This document shows, piece by piece, positions 33,133-41,784 of a stretch of DNA of 64,000 bases; position 1 is the first letter of the stretch, and every line of letters begins with the position of its first letter. The position numbers and the translations under genes are program-made. The stretch covers positions 2,660,818-2,724,817 of the forward strand of contig CAXXEF010000001.1 of assembly GCA_963677825.2 (NCBI GenBank). The letters are read 5' to 3'. This DNA is from Sporobacter sp963677825 (lineage in GTDB: Bacteria > Bacillota > Clostridia > Oscillospirales > Oscillospiraceae). The notes under the pieces are model-generated. The model ran no database searches, had not been told where the DNA came from, and saw only the letters and a program-made list of their open reading frames with translations.

Positions 33133-33573
33133 TTACGCTGTAACAGCGTTTGTTGTTAGCGTCCGTGAATCTGAACCGTAACTGTCTGCCGCGTATACAG
33201 TTACAATAGCCCTGTACTGCATCCCTGCAGTTCCCGCGTAGTATCTCGCTCCTACCTTAAACCAGTTATCGGCGGCCAGCATCCCATTGGATGTTGAACC
33301 GTAATATGTTGCCACACTGGTCCAAACGCCGCTATTGTTTACTTGAAAGACTATACGACTAGCGCCAACAAGATCCATATAATCTGTCGCATTGACTTCA
33401 AAATTAACGCCAACAACGTGGTTTATACCGCTCTGGGCGGAAGCCGCATAGACATCGAGATAATCACTCGCTCTTGTAGAAGCGGTTATTGCGTAAGCAT
33501 TAATCATAGATCCCGCTAAAAGGGATAAAACTATAAAAGCACCCAAGGCTTTAATTGAGATTTTCTTAAGCAT
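33133..33573 (-). CDS. Small secreted protein
   Basis: A 146-residue protein with a signal peptide (LKKISIKALGAFIVLSLLAG, cleavage after INAYA near residue 30). The mature part is Tyr/Ser/Thr/Ala-rich with a beta pattern (VNFEVNATDYMDLVG, YRAIVTVYAADSYGSDS). No domain recognised. AAAGGA precedes the chosen ATG at 33571-33573. It lies 4 bases after the anti-sigma gene in the same direction, so it is the last gene of the sigma operon and may be its output. Confidence 0.6.
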   Translation of the reverse strand: MLKKISIKALGAFIVLSLLAGSMINAYAITASTRASDYLDVYAASAQSGINHVVGVNFEVNATDYMDLVGASRIVFQVNNSGVWTSVATYYGSTSNGMLAADNWFKVGARYYAGTAGMQYRAIVTVYAADSYGSDSRTLTTNAVTA

Positions 33574-33577
33574 AGGA

Positions 33578-34474
33578 TTAGTTCCTTTCATATATTGAGG
33601 CAATCATATTTTCTATTTCTGTTTCGGTTAAGTCACCGGATATTGAACACATAGTGTTTTCGTTGGTCCATGCAACCCGTGTTCTCTCGTTATTTGACAT
33701 TATATAGTGCCTAATGCCGGCGTATTCGTAAACAGTTACATCTGAACTATCTTTTTCGAATATATGACTATCTGCTGCGTAAACTGAGTCGAACTGCCAG
33801 ATGGTAAGAGAAAAAAAACGCTCTCCGGACTCATAAGCCGTGCGTATTTGAAGGGAATCCACGGTCTCGGATATCTGTACATCGATCATTTGAAAACCGT
33901 CAGGATAATCGCTAGGGATGACGGTCTTTGGAATGCCATTGGCATCAAGAATCTGCAGCAAGGTTGAAAACTCATTTATGGGGCTTTCATTGACGTCTTC
34001 GATATTTTGGTTAGTTGAACTGCTAAAATGAAATGTATCTTCCGTCCATCGGGCAATGGTACCGAACACATCGACACCGAGCGCTTGAGCTGTAATCATA
34101 CACCCTAGCATGACTGCAATTATGGCAGCAATAAGACGCAACGCATGCCAACGTCGACGCACAATGGGCTTTGGTGACTTTTCCGATGTCATCGCAGCAG
34201 AATCAATATTCTTAAATAAGTAAGCATGTTTTTCATGGAAAGCCGAAAGCGTAGCTTCAGTATCAAGACTATTGACTACCGGTTCCATTTCTGACAATGC
34301 ATTTAAATAAGTATCAATGAGCTGCGGATTAAAATTATCTTCATCCATCGAGTCCCATATTTCAGTCATTTCGTCTATCAGATTGTCCGTTTTCATTCGA
34401 TGTAGATGCTCGTGGATTTGAGCGGTCTCCCTGTCGTCTCTGTCGTTATCGAAGGAATTAAAATGCTCAGACAT
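33578..34474 (-). CDS. Anti-sigma factor-like membrane protein (DUF4367)
   Basis: A 298-residue protein. The cytosolic N-terminal 110 residues are helical and acidic, and one membrane segment follows (LIAAIIAVMLGCMITAQALG, about 117-136). The extracellular C-terminal part (IPSDYPDGFQMIDVQISET..., RHYIMSNNERTRVAWTNENT) fits DUF4367, usual in anti-sigma proteins of Clostridia. It lies 65 bases downstream of an ECF-type sigma gene. It probably holds the sigma factor inactive until an outside signal. Confidence 0.75.
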   Translation of the reverse strand: MSEHFNSFDNDRDDRETAQIHEHLHRMKTDNLIDEMTEIWDSMDEDNFNPQLIDTYLNALSEMEPVVNSLDTEATLSAFHEKHAYLFKNIDSAAMTSEKSPKPIVRRRWHALRLIAAIIAVMLGCMITAQALGVDVFGTIARWTEDTFHFSSSTNQNIEDVNESPINEFSTLLQILDANGIPKTVIPSDYPDGFQMIDVQISETVDSLQIRTAYESGERFFSLTIWQFDSVYAADSHIFEKDSSDVTVYEYAGIRHYIMSNNERTRVAWTNENTMCSISGDLTETEIENMIASIYERN

Positions 34475-34539
34475 CCTGGCACCTCCTCTTACTTATATGG
34501 ATTCAGCGAGCTGTTTTGTTACAGGAATTATAGATATTA

Positions 34540-34998
34540 TTAAATTAATTCTTTGTAATGCGCTTTTGCGCGAAAGAGTCTTGTTCTGCAGTTCATAATC
34601 GAGATATTCAACTTAGATGCAATCTGCTCATGCGACAGTTGTTTCTCATAGAAAAGTATTAAGATTTCCTGCTCCTTTTGTGTTAATCCGTTAGGTAGCA
34701 GATCTGATAAGACGGGTTCATATGTATTTTCAACTGGAATTTCAAATATTGGCAGCTCAAGCCGATGTCTTGCAGACTTCAGTTCATCAGAAATCAGATA
34801 CTTAAGTGTTTGATTCAACCATCCCGGTAAGTTGGGATGATCTACTAGTTGATTTTGTTTGCAGAGAAGAACTAAAAAAGCCTCGTGCACAAGTTCTTCG
34901 GCGATTCCTTGATTGTGTAATAAGTAAGTGGCTAATTTTAGCATCCTGGGGAAGTTTTCGATATATAGTTTATCAAACCACTTATTTTGATGTTGCAT
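34540..34998 (-). CDS. ECF-type sigma factor
   Basis: A 152-residue protein with sigma region 2 (IAEELVHEAFLVLLCKQ) and region 4 (TQKEQEILILFYEKQLSHEQ, then a HTH ASKLNISIMNCRTRLFRAK). Length and layout fit the sigma-70 family ECF group. GGGGGG precedes the start at 34998. It heads an operon with the anti-sigma and a secreted protein, near the right end of the prophage. Such sigma units are usually chromosomal, so this is likely cargo. Confidence 0.85.
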   Translation of the reverse strand: MQHQNKWFDKLYIENFPRMLKLATYLLHNQGIAEELVHEAFLVLLCKQNQLVDHPNLPGWLNQTLKYLISDELKSARHRLELPIFEIPVENTYEPVLSDLLPNGLTQKEQEILILFYEKQLSHEQIASKLNISIMNCRTRLFRAKAHYKELI

Positions 34999-35590
34999 AA
35001 GCCCCCCTTAATAAGCAGTGTTAAACAAATGTTTACATAAACTCATATATATTGTATATTATGCCGTTGTATCCATCAAGTGCTGTATTTCACATTGCTA
35101 TATTTTAATCTGACGAATGAAGACCGCGAAGGGTTAAACCTTCGCGGTCATATTTATTATATTTAGAAAACATGTAACATTTCTTGCTTCTTAATCCACA
35201 TACTAAGAGAAGGGGCATAACCATTAATATCACGGCTGCTTCTTTTCTCATTTTCTCTTTTGTGGTAGGGCCATCAGGTGACGCTGGTGGCCTTGTCGCA
35301 AAACATAAATCAACTTCCGGCAGTTAGAAAACGCACCCAATTCAAAATTCCTGATAATCCTTATGGATTAGCATTCTGATAAAGTAACTGACTAACTGAT
35401 ACGCGAGACATGTTAGATTTATGTTTTTTATATAGGAGTTATAAAGGGGGTAAGTAGGAGTGTTTTTACTAAGCAACTTGATTAACAAATGCTACAGGTT
35501 AGTACAATGCTAATCGTATTGGTTGTAAGAGAAAGGCGGGCAAAATATTATTTGCAGATCATCATTAACACGAAATGAGGGAGTGTCTAC
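34999..35590. other. 592-bp non-coding stretch with two hairpins
   Basis: No gene is seen here. A perfect hairpin (GACCGCGAAGG / CCTTCGCGGTC) lies at 35122-35149, with T-rich sequence on the right, and a second (GCCATCAG / CTGGTGGC) at about 35270-35291. They may be terminators of lost genes. The right part is AT-rich and would hold the promoter of the metzincin gene. Confidence 0.6.
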
Positions 35591-36991
35591 ATGAAGAAAG
35601 CATTGGCTATAGTACTATCAGTTGTTATACTAGTAAGTACATTGACAATAACCGCATTAGCAACATGCACACACGAATGGTCGACGACATGGTGTGAAGC
35701 AGCACACCCACACGCGTATTTTAGAATTTGCAATTTGTGTGGTGAAAAAGACTATATAGGAGGATATGCAACAAAAGCACACGGAGACGGCTCTTGGGGG
35801 AGTGGCACATGCCCGTCATGTGGGACATGTACCTTTGTTGGAACGACTTGTGTAACGAGTGGTACGTGTAGTTGTGGTGCTATACAAAGCCCATATGGAC
35901 ACTCCTACGGAGGTACGATCTGGTGTGCGGCGGCACACCCACATCAGCAGTTTATTCAATGCATTAGATGCTATAGGCCTTTGTATTTAGGTACTTATGT
36001 AACAAAAGACCATGGCGATGGCTCATGGGGCAGCGGCACCTGTCCTGACTGCGGTACGTGTACGTGGAGCGCGCCGACGTATAGTCCAACACATCCACAT
36101 GAGGGGACTCGGACGTGCGTGTGTGGCGATAGTATATCAAGCGGAGTATACCCGGGTGTTTGGCCAGACTGTAATTGTTGTAATGATCAACATTCATTAA
36201 GCCAAATATATTATGAGAGCGCCCATCCACATTATGGTTATCGGAATTGCCTAAATTGCGGTGAAAAAATACCAACTGGCACCACCGATCCGGACAGATG
36301 GTTCTCGTGTAATTCATGTATAGAGAATCATGTGTCAATTCTTTGTCAAATGGATAATTCATTTTGTGCTGATTATTATAATGAAACAGGGGATTATGCA
36401 GCACTAATGGCATATGTAGGAGTACCCTTCTTCAATGAATTTGGTATATACTTTAATCCTTCATACCAAAGTATAACTGATCTAGATCTTGATAACTGTA
36501 CATTACCGATTTACACTGCGTGCAACAGTACCTGTGGCACTACTTGTTCAAACGATTATAAAGACGGTAACGGAAATATTATTGACATTGACCATCATAG
36601 AAATATGTACCGAGCGCTTGATGAAGTAATAGATGAAACTGATATCGGTATTTATGATCTTTGTTTGACAGCAACATCAAAACGCATGTGCTACTATAAT
36701 GGTGATGGGATTCATTCAGACGGTATTCTTGGACTAGCCCGGACAGGGGGGGATTGGGCATTTACGTACAGCGCAGAAAGTCGACCGGAGTACTTAAATG
36801 TCAGAGTAATGCAACATGAATTATCTCATTTGTTCGGTTGCCGGGACACTTATCCAGCAAATACCACGTACTATTGCACACCTGGGTATGATTGTATATT
36901 TAACGGTGGTTTCGATGATATTACAACTTATGACCAGCATACGATTTGGTGCCCTGCTTGTACAGCTAGATTTGATGCACTTTGTCACTAA
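35591..36991 (+). CDS. Secreted metzincin-type protease with Cys-rich repeats
   Basis: A 466-residue protein with a signal peptide (MKKALAIVLSVVILVSTLTI). Residues 25-240 contain two long Cys/His-rich repeats (each with AHPH, HGDGSWGSGTCPxCGTC) plus two partial ones, which look like metal-binding ribbons. The C-terminal domain has HELSHLFGCRD (His409, Glu410, His413, Asp419), a metzincin-like zinc site. GAGGGAG precedes the ATG. It is followed by a lipoprotein 27 bases downstream. A related but truncated protease-lipoprotein pair occurs at 41330-43602. The target is unknown. Confidence 0.75.
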   Translation: MKKALAIVLSVVILVSTLTITALATCTHEWSTTWCEAAHPHAYFRICNLCGEKDYIGGYATKAHGDGSWGSGTCPSCGTCTFVGTTCVTSGTCSCGAIQSPYGHSYGGTIWCAAAHPHQQFIQCIRCYRPLYLGTYVTKDHGDGSWGSGTCPDCGTCTWSAPTYSPTHPHEGTRTCVCGDSISSGVYPGVWPDCNCCNDQHSLSQIYYESAHPHYGYRNCLNCGEKIPTGTTDPDRWFSCNSCIENHVSILCQMDNSFCADYYNETGDYAALMAYVGVPFFNEFGIYFNPSYQSITDLDLDNCTLPIYTACNSTCGTTCSNDYKDGNGNIIDIDHHRNMYRALDEVIDETDIGIYDLCLTATSKRMCYYNGDGIHSDGILGLARTGGDWAFTYSAESRPEYLNVRVMQHELSHLFGCRDTYPANTTYYCTPGYDCIFNGGFDDITTYDQHTIWCPACTARFDALCH

Positions 36992-37018
36992 TATAGAATT
37001 TGAAAGGAGATATAATCT

Positions 37019-37741
37019 ATGCGATTAAGAATAATAGCTTGTATTGTGTTTTTACTGGTACTTACCGGATGCTCAGTCAATACAGATGCTCAGAATACAA
37101 ACATACCTATTGATAATCCTGAAGCAACTGTTACAGGGTATTCGGATCCACAAGTTGATGCATTCACCGTTAGATCTTTTGAAGAACTTAACAATGCGGT
37201 GAAAAGTGATAATGCAAAGAGTGATGTTAATCTTAAAGGATTAAACTATTACTATACTCCTGCTGATATAGTAGATAATACAAATGCTAGCATTGACTCA
37301 ATAAGAGTTACGGCAAGATATGTATCCCAGTATTTTAGTATTAAAAAGGTCGATTACGAAGAATTCCAGAGTTCAGGTGATGCAGAGGTTGCCAGATTGT
37401 CAAACACGATCAAATTGACGTGGACTAGAAGTGAAGATGGAAAATTACTGCTAAGTACAAGAATAGAAAACCTTGAGTTAAAACCACTTTATGAAGGTAG
37501 TTCATATTATTATTTTGATATTTCCCACCCCAGTAGGCCTAATGAAGTATTAGGTAAAAGTATATTTTGGGTTGAGGATGGATTCTGTTTTAATCTAGAT
37601 ATACCCATCGATGTATATGAAAATCAAATTCAGAAGGAGACACAGGAACAAAAGCAACAAGGCCGTGAAGCGTCCGAAGACGAAATAAAAGGAATGGTTG
37701 TGCAAAACGCAACTGCAATGCAGATTAAGTCTTTAAATTAA
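37019..37741 (+). CDS. Lipoprotein, paralog of the one at 42886
   Basis: A 240-residue lipoprotein (RIIACIVFLLVLTGC, Cys at 18). The soluble part (LNYYYTPADIVDNT, GSSYYYFDISHPSRP, NLDIPIDVYENQIQ) has no recognised domain. AAAGGAG precedes the ATG. It follows the metzincin gene and is the last gene before attR. Its last 100 bases are almost identical to those of the paralog at 42886, while the 5' half differs. Confidence 0.65.
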   Translation: MRLRIIACIVFLLVLTGCSVNTDAQNTNIPIDNPEATVTGYSDPQVDAFTVRSFEELNNAVKSDNAKSDVNLKGLNYYYTPADIVDNTNASIDSIRVTARYVSQYFSIKKVDYEEFQSSGDAEVARLSNTIKLTWTRSEDGKLLLSTRIENLELKPLYEGSSYYYFDISHPSRPNEVLGKSIFWVEDGFCFNLDIPIDVYENQIQKETQEQKQQGREASEDEIKGMVVQNATAMQIKSLN

Positions 37742-37744
37742 TAT

Positions 37745-37780
37745 AAAGAAAAAGCATCACGTTTGTGATGCTTTTTCTTT
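37745..37780 (+). terminator. Terminator after the lipoprotein
   Basis: AAAGAAAAAGCATCAC / GTGATGCTTTTTCTTT with a 4-base loop, ending in a T-rich run. Its diverged copy is at 43605. Confidence 0.85.
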
Positions 37781-37847
37781 CTGTTTACATTGGGCCGAGA
37801 TGTAGAGCCAAAAAGAGTAGTTAGACATTATTTATATTACGGATGTA

Positions 37848-37859
37848 TCAACATCCCAT
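37848..37859. repeat. attR core of the prophage
   Basis: TCAACATCCCAT, identical to 7808-7819. The left side is phage-like and the right side is host pdaB-like sequence. Confidence 0.85.
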
Positions 37860-38395
37860 TGGATCGTATACATACCCATCGAGCGCAGCGCGAGGATGAC
37901 GTGATCGTCGTACTCACCGTACGGCGCGCGGAAGAGCGTCGGCACGACACCGGTGACGGCGGCGATTTTGTCGTTGCAGGCCTGAACGTCGGCGGTGATC
38001 TGCGTGGTGGACAGTTTGCTGAAATGCGCATGGTCGACGGAATGGTTCATGATTTCGTGCCCGGCATCGCTGAGCGCCTTGACGGATTCGGGGTATTTGT
38101 CGACCCACATACCCACGACAAAAAACGTCGCTTTGACGTTGTAGCGCCCGAGAATGTCGATCAGTTCCTGCGTGTCCTCGTTGCCCCAGGCGGCGTCAAA
38201 GGTCAGCGAGACAGCCTTATTGTCACGCTGGACGCAATAGATCGGCAGCTCGCGCTTCGTCGCCGACGCACCGACGATCGCCGGATCGTTGACGGCAACG
38301 AAAATCAGCACGACGGCTAAAACAGTCGCGGCGACAGCAATCCACTTTTTTGTCAGGACAAATACTTTTGTTGGTTTCGGTTCGTGCTCCGGCAT
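37848..38395 (-). pseudogene. pdaB: PdaB-like polysaccharide deacetylase, 5' part (split by the prophage)
   Basis: An N-terminal part of about 182 residues: cytosolic tail, one membrane segment (WIAVAATVLAVVLIFVAV), then the NodB domain with the PdaB-style TFDAAWG motif and metal-binding HSVDHAH. At QWDVD it runs through the att core into phage sequence and stops after 4 more codons. GGGGAG lies 9 bases before the ATG at 38393-38395. The catalytic half beyond RAPYGEYDD is at 7576. Its upstream region is broken by a terL fragment. Confidence 0.85.
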
Positions 38396-38498
38396 CCCGA
38401 TCATCTCCCCAGCTTGTTCTACTGGAGACTATGATTTGTCCGGCTTTTTTATGACGTTCGGGATGAAGAATTGCATTGGGAAAGGGCGGCGGACGCTT

Positions 38499-38768
38499 GA
38501 CGATCCGCACGATATCAGGAACCTGCCGAAAGCGAATCCGATGCTGCACGAGCCGACAGAATACAGCGACATCCTGCTCGAGGAGATTATCTCGGAGCAC
38601 AGCATTGCTTTCGGTTCCGACGACCCGGAGAAGATCCGTGAGTGGCTCATCAAGCGCTGCGGCCTGTGGCAGGAGGGCGCGAACGACAAGTATATGGACG
38701 ACTCATGGACGCGCGGCTTTATACCGGAAAGCAGCGTCACACGGCATGAGCACACCGACAGCGTGCCA
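38499..38768 (+). pseudogene. terL gene fragment with internal deletion
   Basis: Bases 38499-38716 match terL 18537-18754, and 38717-38768 match 18900-18961. The 150 bases between are missing, at a GGACG direct repeat. It carries several substitutions. The left junction is at a shared GACG, where the intact site (44023 region) continues to the mch promoter. It codes for NLPKANPMLHEPTEYSDILL in frame but has no start. Confidence 0.85.
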
Positions 38769-38873
38769 TACTTTCTGTATTAAAGTGACTAGTGGCTATT
38801 TTTGTTCTTGATACATAAGGTAGCGCGAAAATGCCTATATTTCATGTTTGCAAAAAGGGCATTTGGGATAATC

Positions 38874-39185
38874 TCAATCAATTTTTTTGCCACAAGCTGG
38901 ACAAGTGATTTGAGGTAATACATTCTCAAAATCACCACATAACGCATCGTCTTCATGAATAACAAAATCAGCACTATTATATTCATCGATAAAGCCCATT
39001 ACTGACTTTTTAAACCTTGCATCAACAAAAATACATTGCTTTACATGATATTTACCTGCTTTTATACCTGTCCAGTATTCCTCAAACACCGCCTCGTATG
39101 GGATGTTTTCGTCTTCAAGCATTTCTTGTAGCCAAATTTTTTCGATGCCCTCTGATTCGTATATCTTAATGAGGTTCCCATCCAT
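38874..39185 (-). CDS. DUF2007-like protein with C-terminal zinc ribbon half
   Basis: A 103-residue protein. LIKIYESEGIEKIWLQEMLED and IPYEAVF resemble DUF2007 (a putative signal-transducing domain), and the C-terminus is CPACGKKID, half of a zinc ribbon. GGGAGGAC precedes the ATG at 39183-39185. It stands alone between the terL fragment and the transporter. Confidence 0.55.
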   Translation of the reverse strand: MDGNLIKIYESEGIEKIWLQEMLEDENIPYEAVFEEYWTGIKAGKYHVKQCIFVDARFKKSVMGFIDEYNSADFVIHEDDALCGDFENVLPQITCPACGKKID

Positions 39186-39410
39186 AACTGTCCTCCCAAA
39201 TTTTAATCCACAAGAGAAAACTTGCATCTTTCGTACTTCCCAATGTTGCTATACTGTGAAGCTTCTGGGATTAATTCAGCATCCCTTTTCCTCCAGGATT
39301 CTAACTGAACGTACTGCCGTTTCACAAATCTTAGATTATATTTATTTGGCTTTGATTTGTTGATGATATATTGGTATAATAAATTTTCATGATTTATTAT
39401 AGGAGATTTT

Positions 39411-40868
39411 ATGGCAAGTATCAAAGAAGAATGGTTTGGAAATGTACGAAAAGATATTCTATCGGGAATAGTCGTTGCGATTGCTTTAATACCTGAAGCC
39501 ATTGCGTTCTCGATTATTGCAGGCGTTGACCCAATGATTGGGTTATATGCATCGTTTTGTATTGCTATAGTCGTTGCCTTTTTGGGTGGACGCTCAGGTA
39601 TGATTTCAGCGGCTACCGGCGCAATGGCACTTGTATTAGTCAGTCTTGTAAAAAGCCACGGTGTTGAATATATGTTACTTGCAACTATACTTGCAGGTAT
39701 TTTGCAAATCTTATTTGGCGTATTAAAAATTGGCGCGCTTTTACGATTTATTCCCAAGCCCGTCATGATAGGATTTGTTAACGCACTTGGTATCATGATA
39801 TTCCGTGCACAGATAGGCTATTTTATAGGCGCAGATATTATGATGTATGTTTTTGTGTTGGTAGGAATTTCAATTATACTTCTTTTTCCTAAAATAAACA
39901 AAACGATCCCGGCGCCATTAATCACGATTTTAGTGCTAACTGGAATTTCGCTATTGTTGAAGACAGATACAAAAACAATTGGTGATATGGGAAATATATC
40001 AGGCACCCTACCTAAATTTCTGTTTCCGGATGTACCTTTAAATCTGGAGACACTGAAGATCATATTTCCGGTATCGCTATCACTTTCGATTGTCGGTTTG
40101 GTCGAATCTTTACTTACAGCACGTTTGTTAGACGAGTTCACAGGCACTTGCAGCAATAAAAACAGAGAGTGTATCGGACAAGGCGCAGCAAACGTTGTCG
40201 CCGGACTCTTTGGCGGTATGGCCGGATGCGCAATGATTGGCCAATCTGTTATTAACTTCAAGTCCGGCGGTCGTGGCAGATTATCAACGTTGACATCCGG
40301 ACTTGTCCTGATGCTTCTCATTATAGTGCTGAATCGTTGGGTTGTTATCATACCAATTGCAGCGCTAGTTGCCGTTATGATCGTTGTCTCTGTAGCAACC
40401 TTTGATTGGTCTTGTATAAAAAGGATGAAACTTGTTCCCGTAACGGATACGATTGTTATGCTTACTACTGTCGCTGTTGTGCTTGCAACGGATAACCTAG
40501 CTTATGGTGTCATTGTTGGAATTCTTATGAGTTCTGTTTTCTTTGTAAAAAATATTTCAAAAGTAGGTGTAAAGAAGATAGAAACAGAAGGCGCCGTTAT
40601 ATATAAATGCGTCGGCCAACTGTTTTTTGCCTCAACAACGCATTTCCTTGAGAAATTTGACTTTGATGTGGATAATATCAATGTGAAAATCGATGTGAGT
40701 AACATGAGAATTTGGGACGAATCAGGCGCGGATGCCTTTGATAAGCTTCTGGAGAAATTTCATGAAAACAACGCCCGCTTAAAAATTGAAGGGCTGAGTG
40801 ACGCTTGTGAAAACTTATTAATTAAGACATCCTATCAATATTCGATACTGCCTGAATATAGAGACTAA
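39411..40868 (+). CDS. SulP family anion transporter with STAS domain
   Basis: A 485-residue transporter. The 10-12 membrane segments carry SulP motifs (PEAIAFSIIAGVDPMIGLYA near residue 25; GRSGMISAATGAMALVLVS near 62; MIGQSVINFKSGGRGRLST near 280). The C-terminal cytosolic STAS domain spans about 385-485 (NVKIDVSNMRIWDESGADAF). SulP proteins move sulfate, bicarbonate or other anions, often with Na+ or H+. AGGAGA lies before the ATG. It is a single-gene unit in the duplicated zone, and its terminator may be the hairpin at 40889. Confidence 0.88.
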   Translation: MASIKEEWFGNVRKDILSGIVVAIALIPEAIAFSIIAGVDPMIGLYASFCIAIVVAFLGGRSGMISAATGAMALVLVSLVKSHGVEYMLLATILAGILQILFGVLKIGALLRFIPKPVMIGFVNALGIMIFRAQIGYFIGADIMMYVFVLVGISIILLFPKINKTIPAPLITILVLTGISLLLKTDTKTIGDMGNISGTLPKFLFPDVPLNLETLKIIFPVSLSLSIVGLVESLLTARLLDEFTGTCSNKNRECIGQGAANVVAGLFGGMAGCAMIGQSVINFKSGGRGRLSTLTSGLVLMLLIIVLNRWVVIIPIAALVAVMIVVSVATFDWSCIKRMKLVPVTDTIVMLTTVAVVLATDNLAYGVIVGILMSSVFFVKNISKVGVKKIETEGAVIYKCVGQLFFASTTHFLEKFDFDVDNINVKIDVSNMRIWDESGADAFDKLLEKFHENNARLKIEGLSDACENLLIKTSYQYSILPEYRD

Positions 40869-40888
40869 TTTTAGCAATAGGCTGTATC

Positions 40889-40913
40889 CATGTGGTTAAG
40901 ATTCAACCACATG
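40889..40913 (+). terminator. Hairpin after the SulP gene
   Basis: CATGTGGTT / AACCACATG stem about 20 bases after the stop codon. No strong T run follows, so it may be weak. Confidence 0.5.
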
Positions 40914-41005
40914 CGTATTCTTGCAGACGAACAAATCGCCTTTGGCGAAAGAGATATACCGTTAGTGGGTAGCAATTTACAAGTAAGCGGTTAGAAACAG
41001 CATAA

Positions 41006-41049
41006 AAACGGTAAGGCCATCGGATTAATCCGATGGCCTTACCGTTTTG
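41006..41049. terminator. Perfect 44-base palindrome
   Basis: AAAACGGTAAGGCCATCGG / CCGATGGCCTTACCGTTTT, with ATTAAT as loop, itself palindromic. It is a strong bidirectional terminator form in a 460-bp stretch (40869-41329) that otherwise shows no gene. Confidence 0.75.
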
Positions 41050-41329
41050 GAGAGAATGAAAAAAGTTGAAGACCGTGATGAATGGATTTCAAATAAACTC
41101 CTCATCTTTATAATGTATCAGCAGCGACGAAAAGTAACATGATTGCGCAAAATTCTGCTTGAATGATACTATGTAAACAAAAACGAGACGACTGACATAA
41201 TGAAGTGGACTCCAAATGTGAAAAGGCCGCAGGTTCGGATTAATCAACGGGACCTGATACATAATGTTATGAGTGAAATGAATCGCTTGTTTTTAGTAGC
41301 GGTAAACAAATGAAAATATTTGTATAAAT

Positions 41330-41740
41330 ATGTCCCGATATGCCTATATCAGTACATATTTAATATGGAACACTTTTAGCTTGGCCAAGATATTCATGTT
41401 TGGCGGCACTTACGAGGAACTCATCGATCGCGGGATATTTGTGTTTTCATCTACATATATGGGATATGCACAGTATACTGATATAGATTGTATTGGTTAT
41501 TATACATATAACAATGACACTTACTATGGCTATGCATATCAAAAAATAGATGCATGCGTCGTCGATAATAATTTAGCTACTGTAGCTTATCAGAGTATTG
41601 CAACACACGAGATGGGGCATGCGCTGGGGTGGATTGGGCATGATAATAACTATCAACTATCTGGAGTAATGTACCAAAGTGTTAAGCAAAGTTATACACT
41701 TAACGATAGAGATATTTCGCATCTAAGTCAGGTTTGTTAA
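41330..41740 (+). pseudogene. Metzincin-type protease, N-terminally truncated
   Basis: The 136-residue frame has HEMGHALGWIGHD (His93, Glu94, His97, His103), a complete matrixin-like zinc motif, and SGVMYQSVKQS as Met-turn. There is no signal peptide, no good ribosome site and no pro-domain; a full secreted protein would need about 100 more residues. It precedes two lipoprotein genes, parallel to the intact metzincin module at 35591. It is likely a remnant, though a cytosolic product cannot be excluded. Confidence 0.6.
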
Positions 41741-41784
41741 TACGAGTTTAAAACGTTATAAAGATGTAAAAAGGAGAGCGCATG

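Larger units (their letters stand above)
7808..37859. mobile_element. Defective contractile-tail-type prophage in a pdaB-like gene
   Basis: The 30-kb element is bounded by 12-bp direct repeats that lie inside the split deacetylase. It holds recombinase, regulation, replication, packaging, head and connector genes and a tail sheath, then a tube-lysin fusion. Tape measure, baseplate, fibres and an identifiable holin are missing. At least seven accessory genes interrupt the packaging module, and an operon plus two secreted-protein genes occupy the right end. It is probably unable to make complete virions, although excision may still be possible. Confidence 0.9.

Noticed and set aside
36012..36413. 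Frames overlapping the metzincin gene on both strands
   Set aside because: They lie inside a gene with a signal peptide, repeats and a zinc motif, and have no own ribosome site or family.
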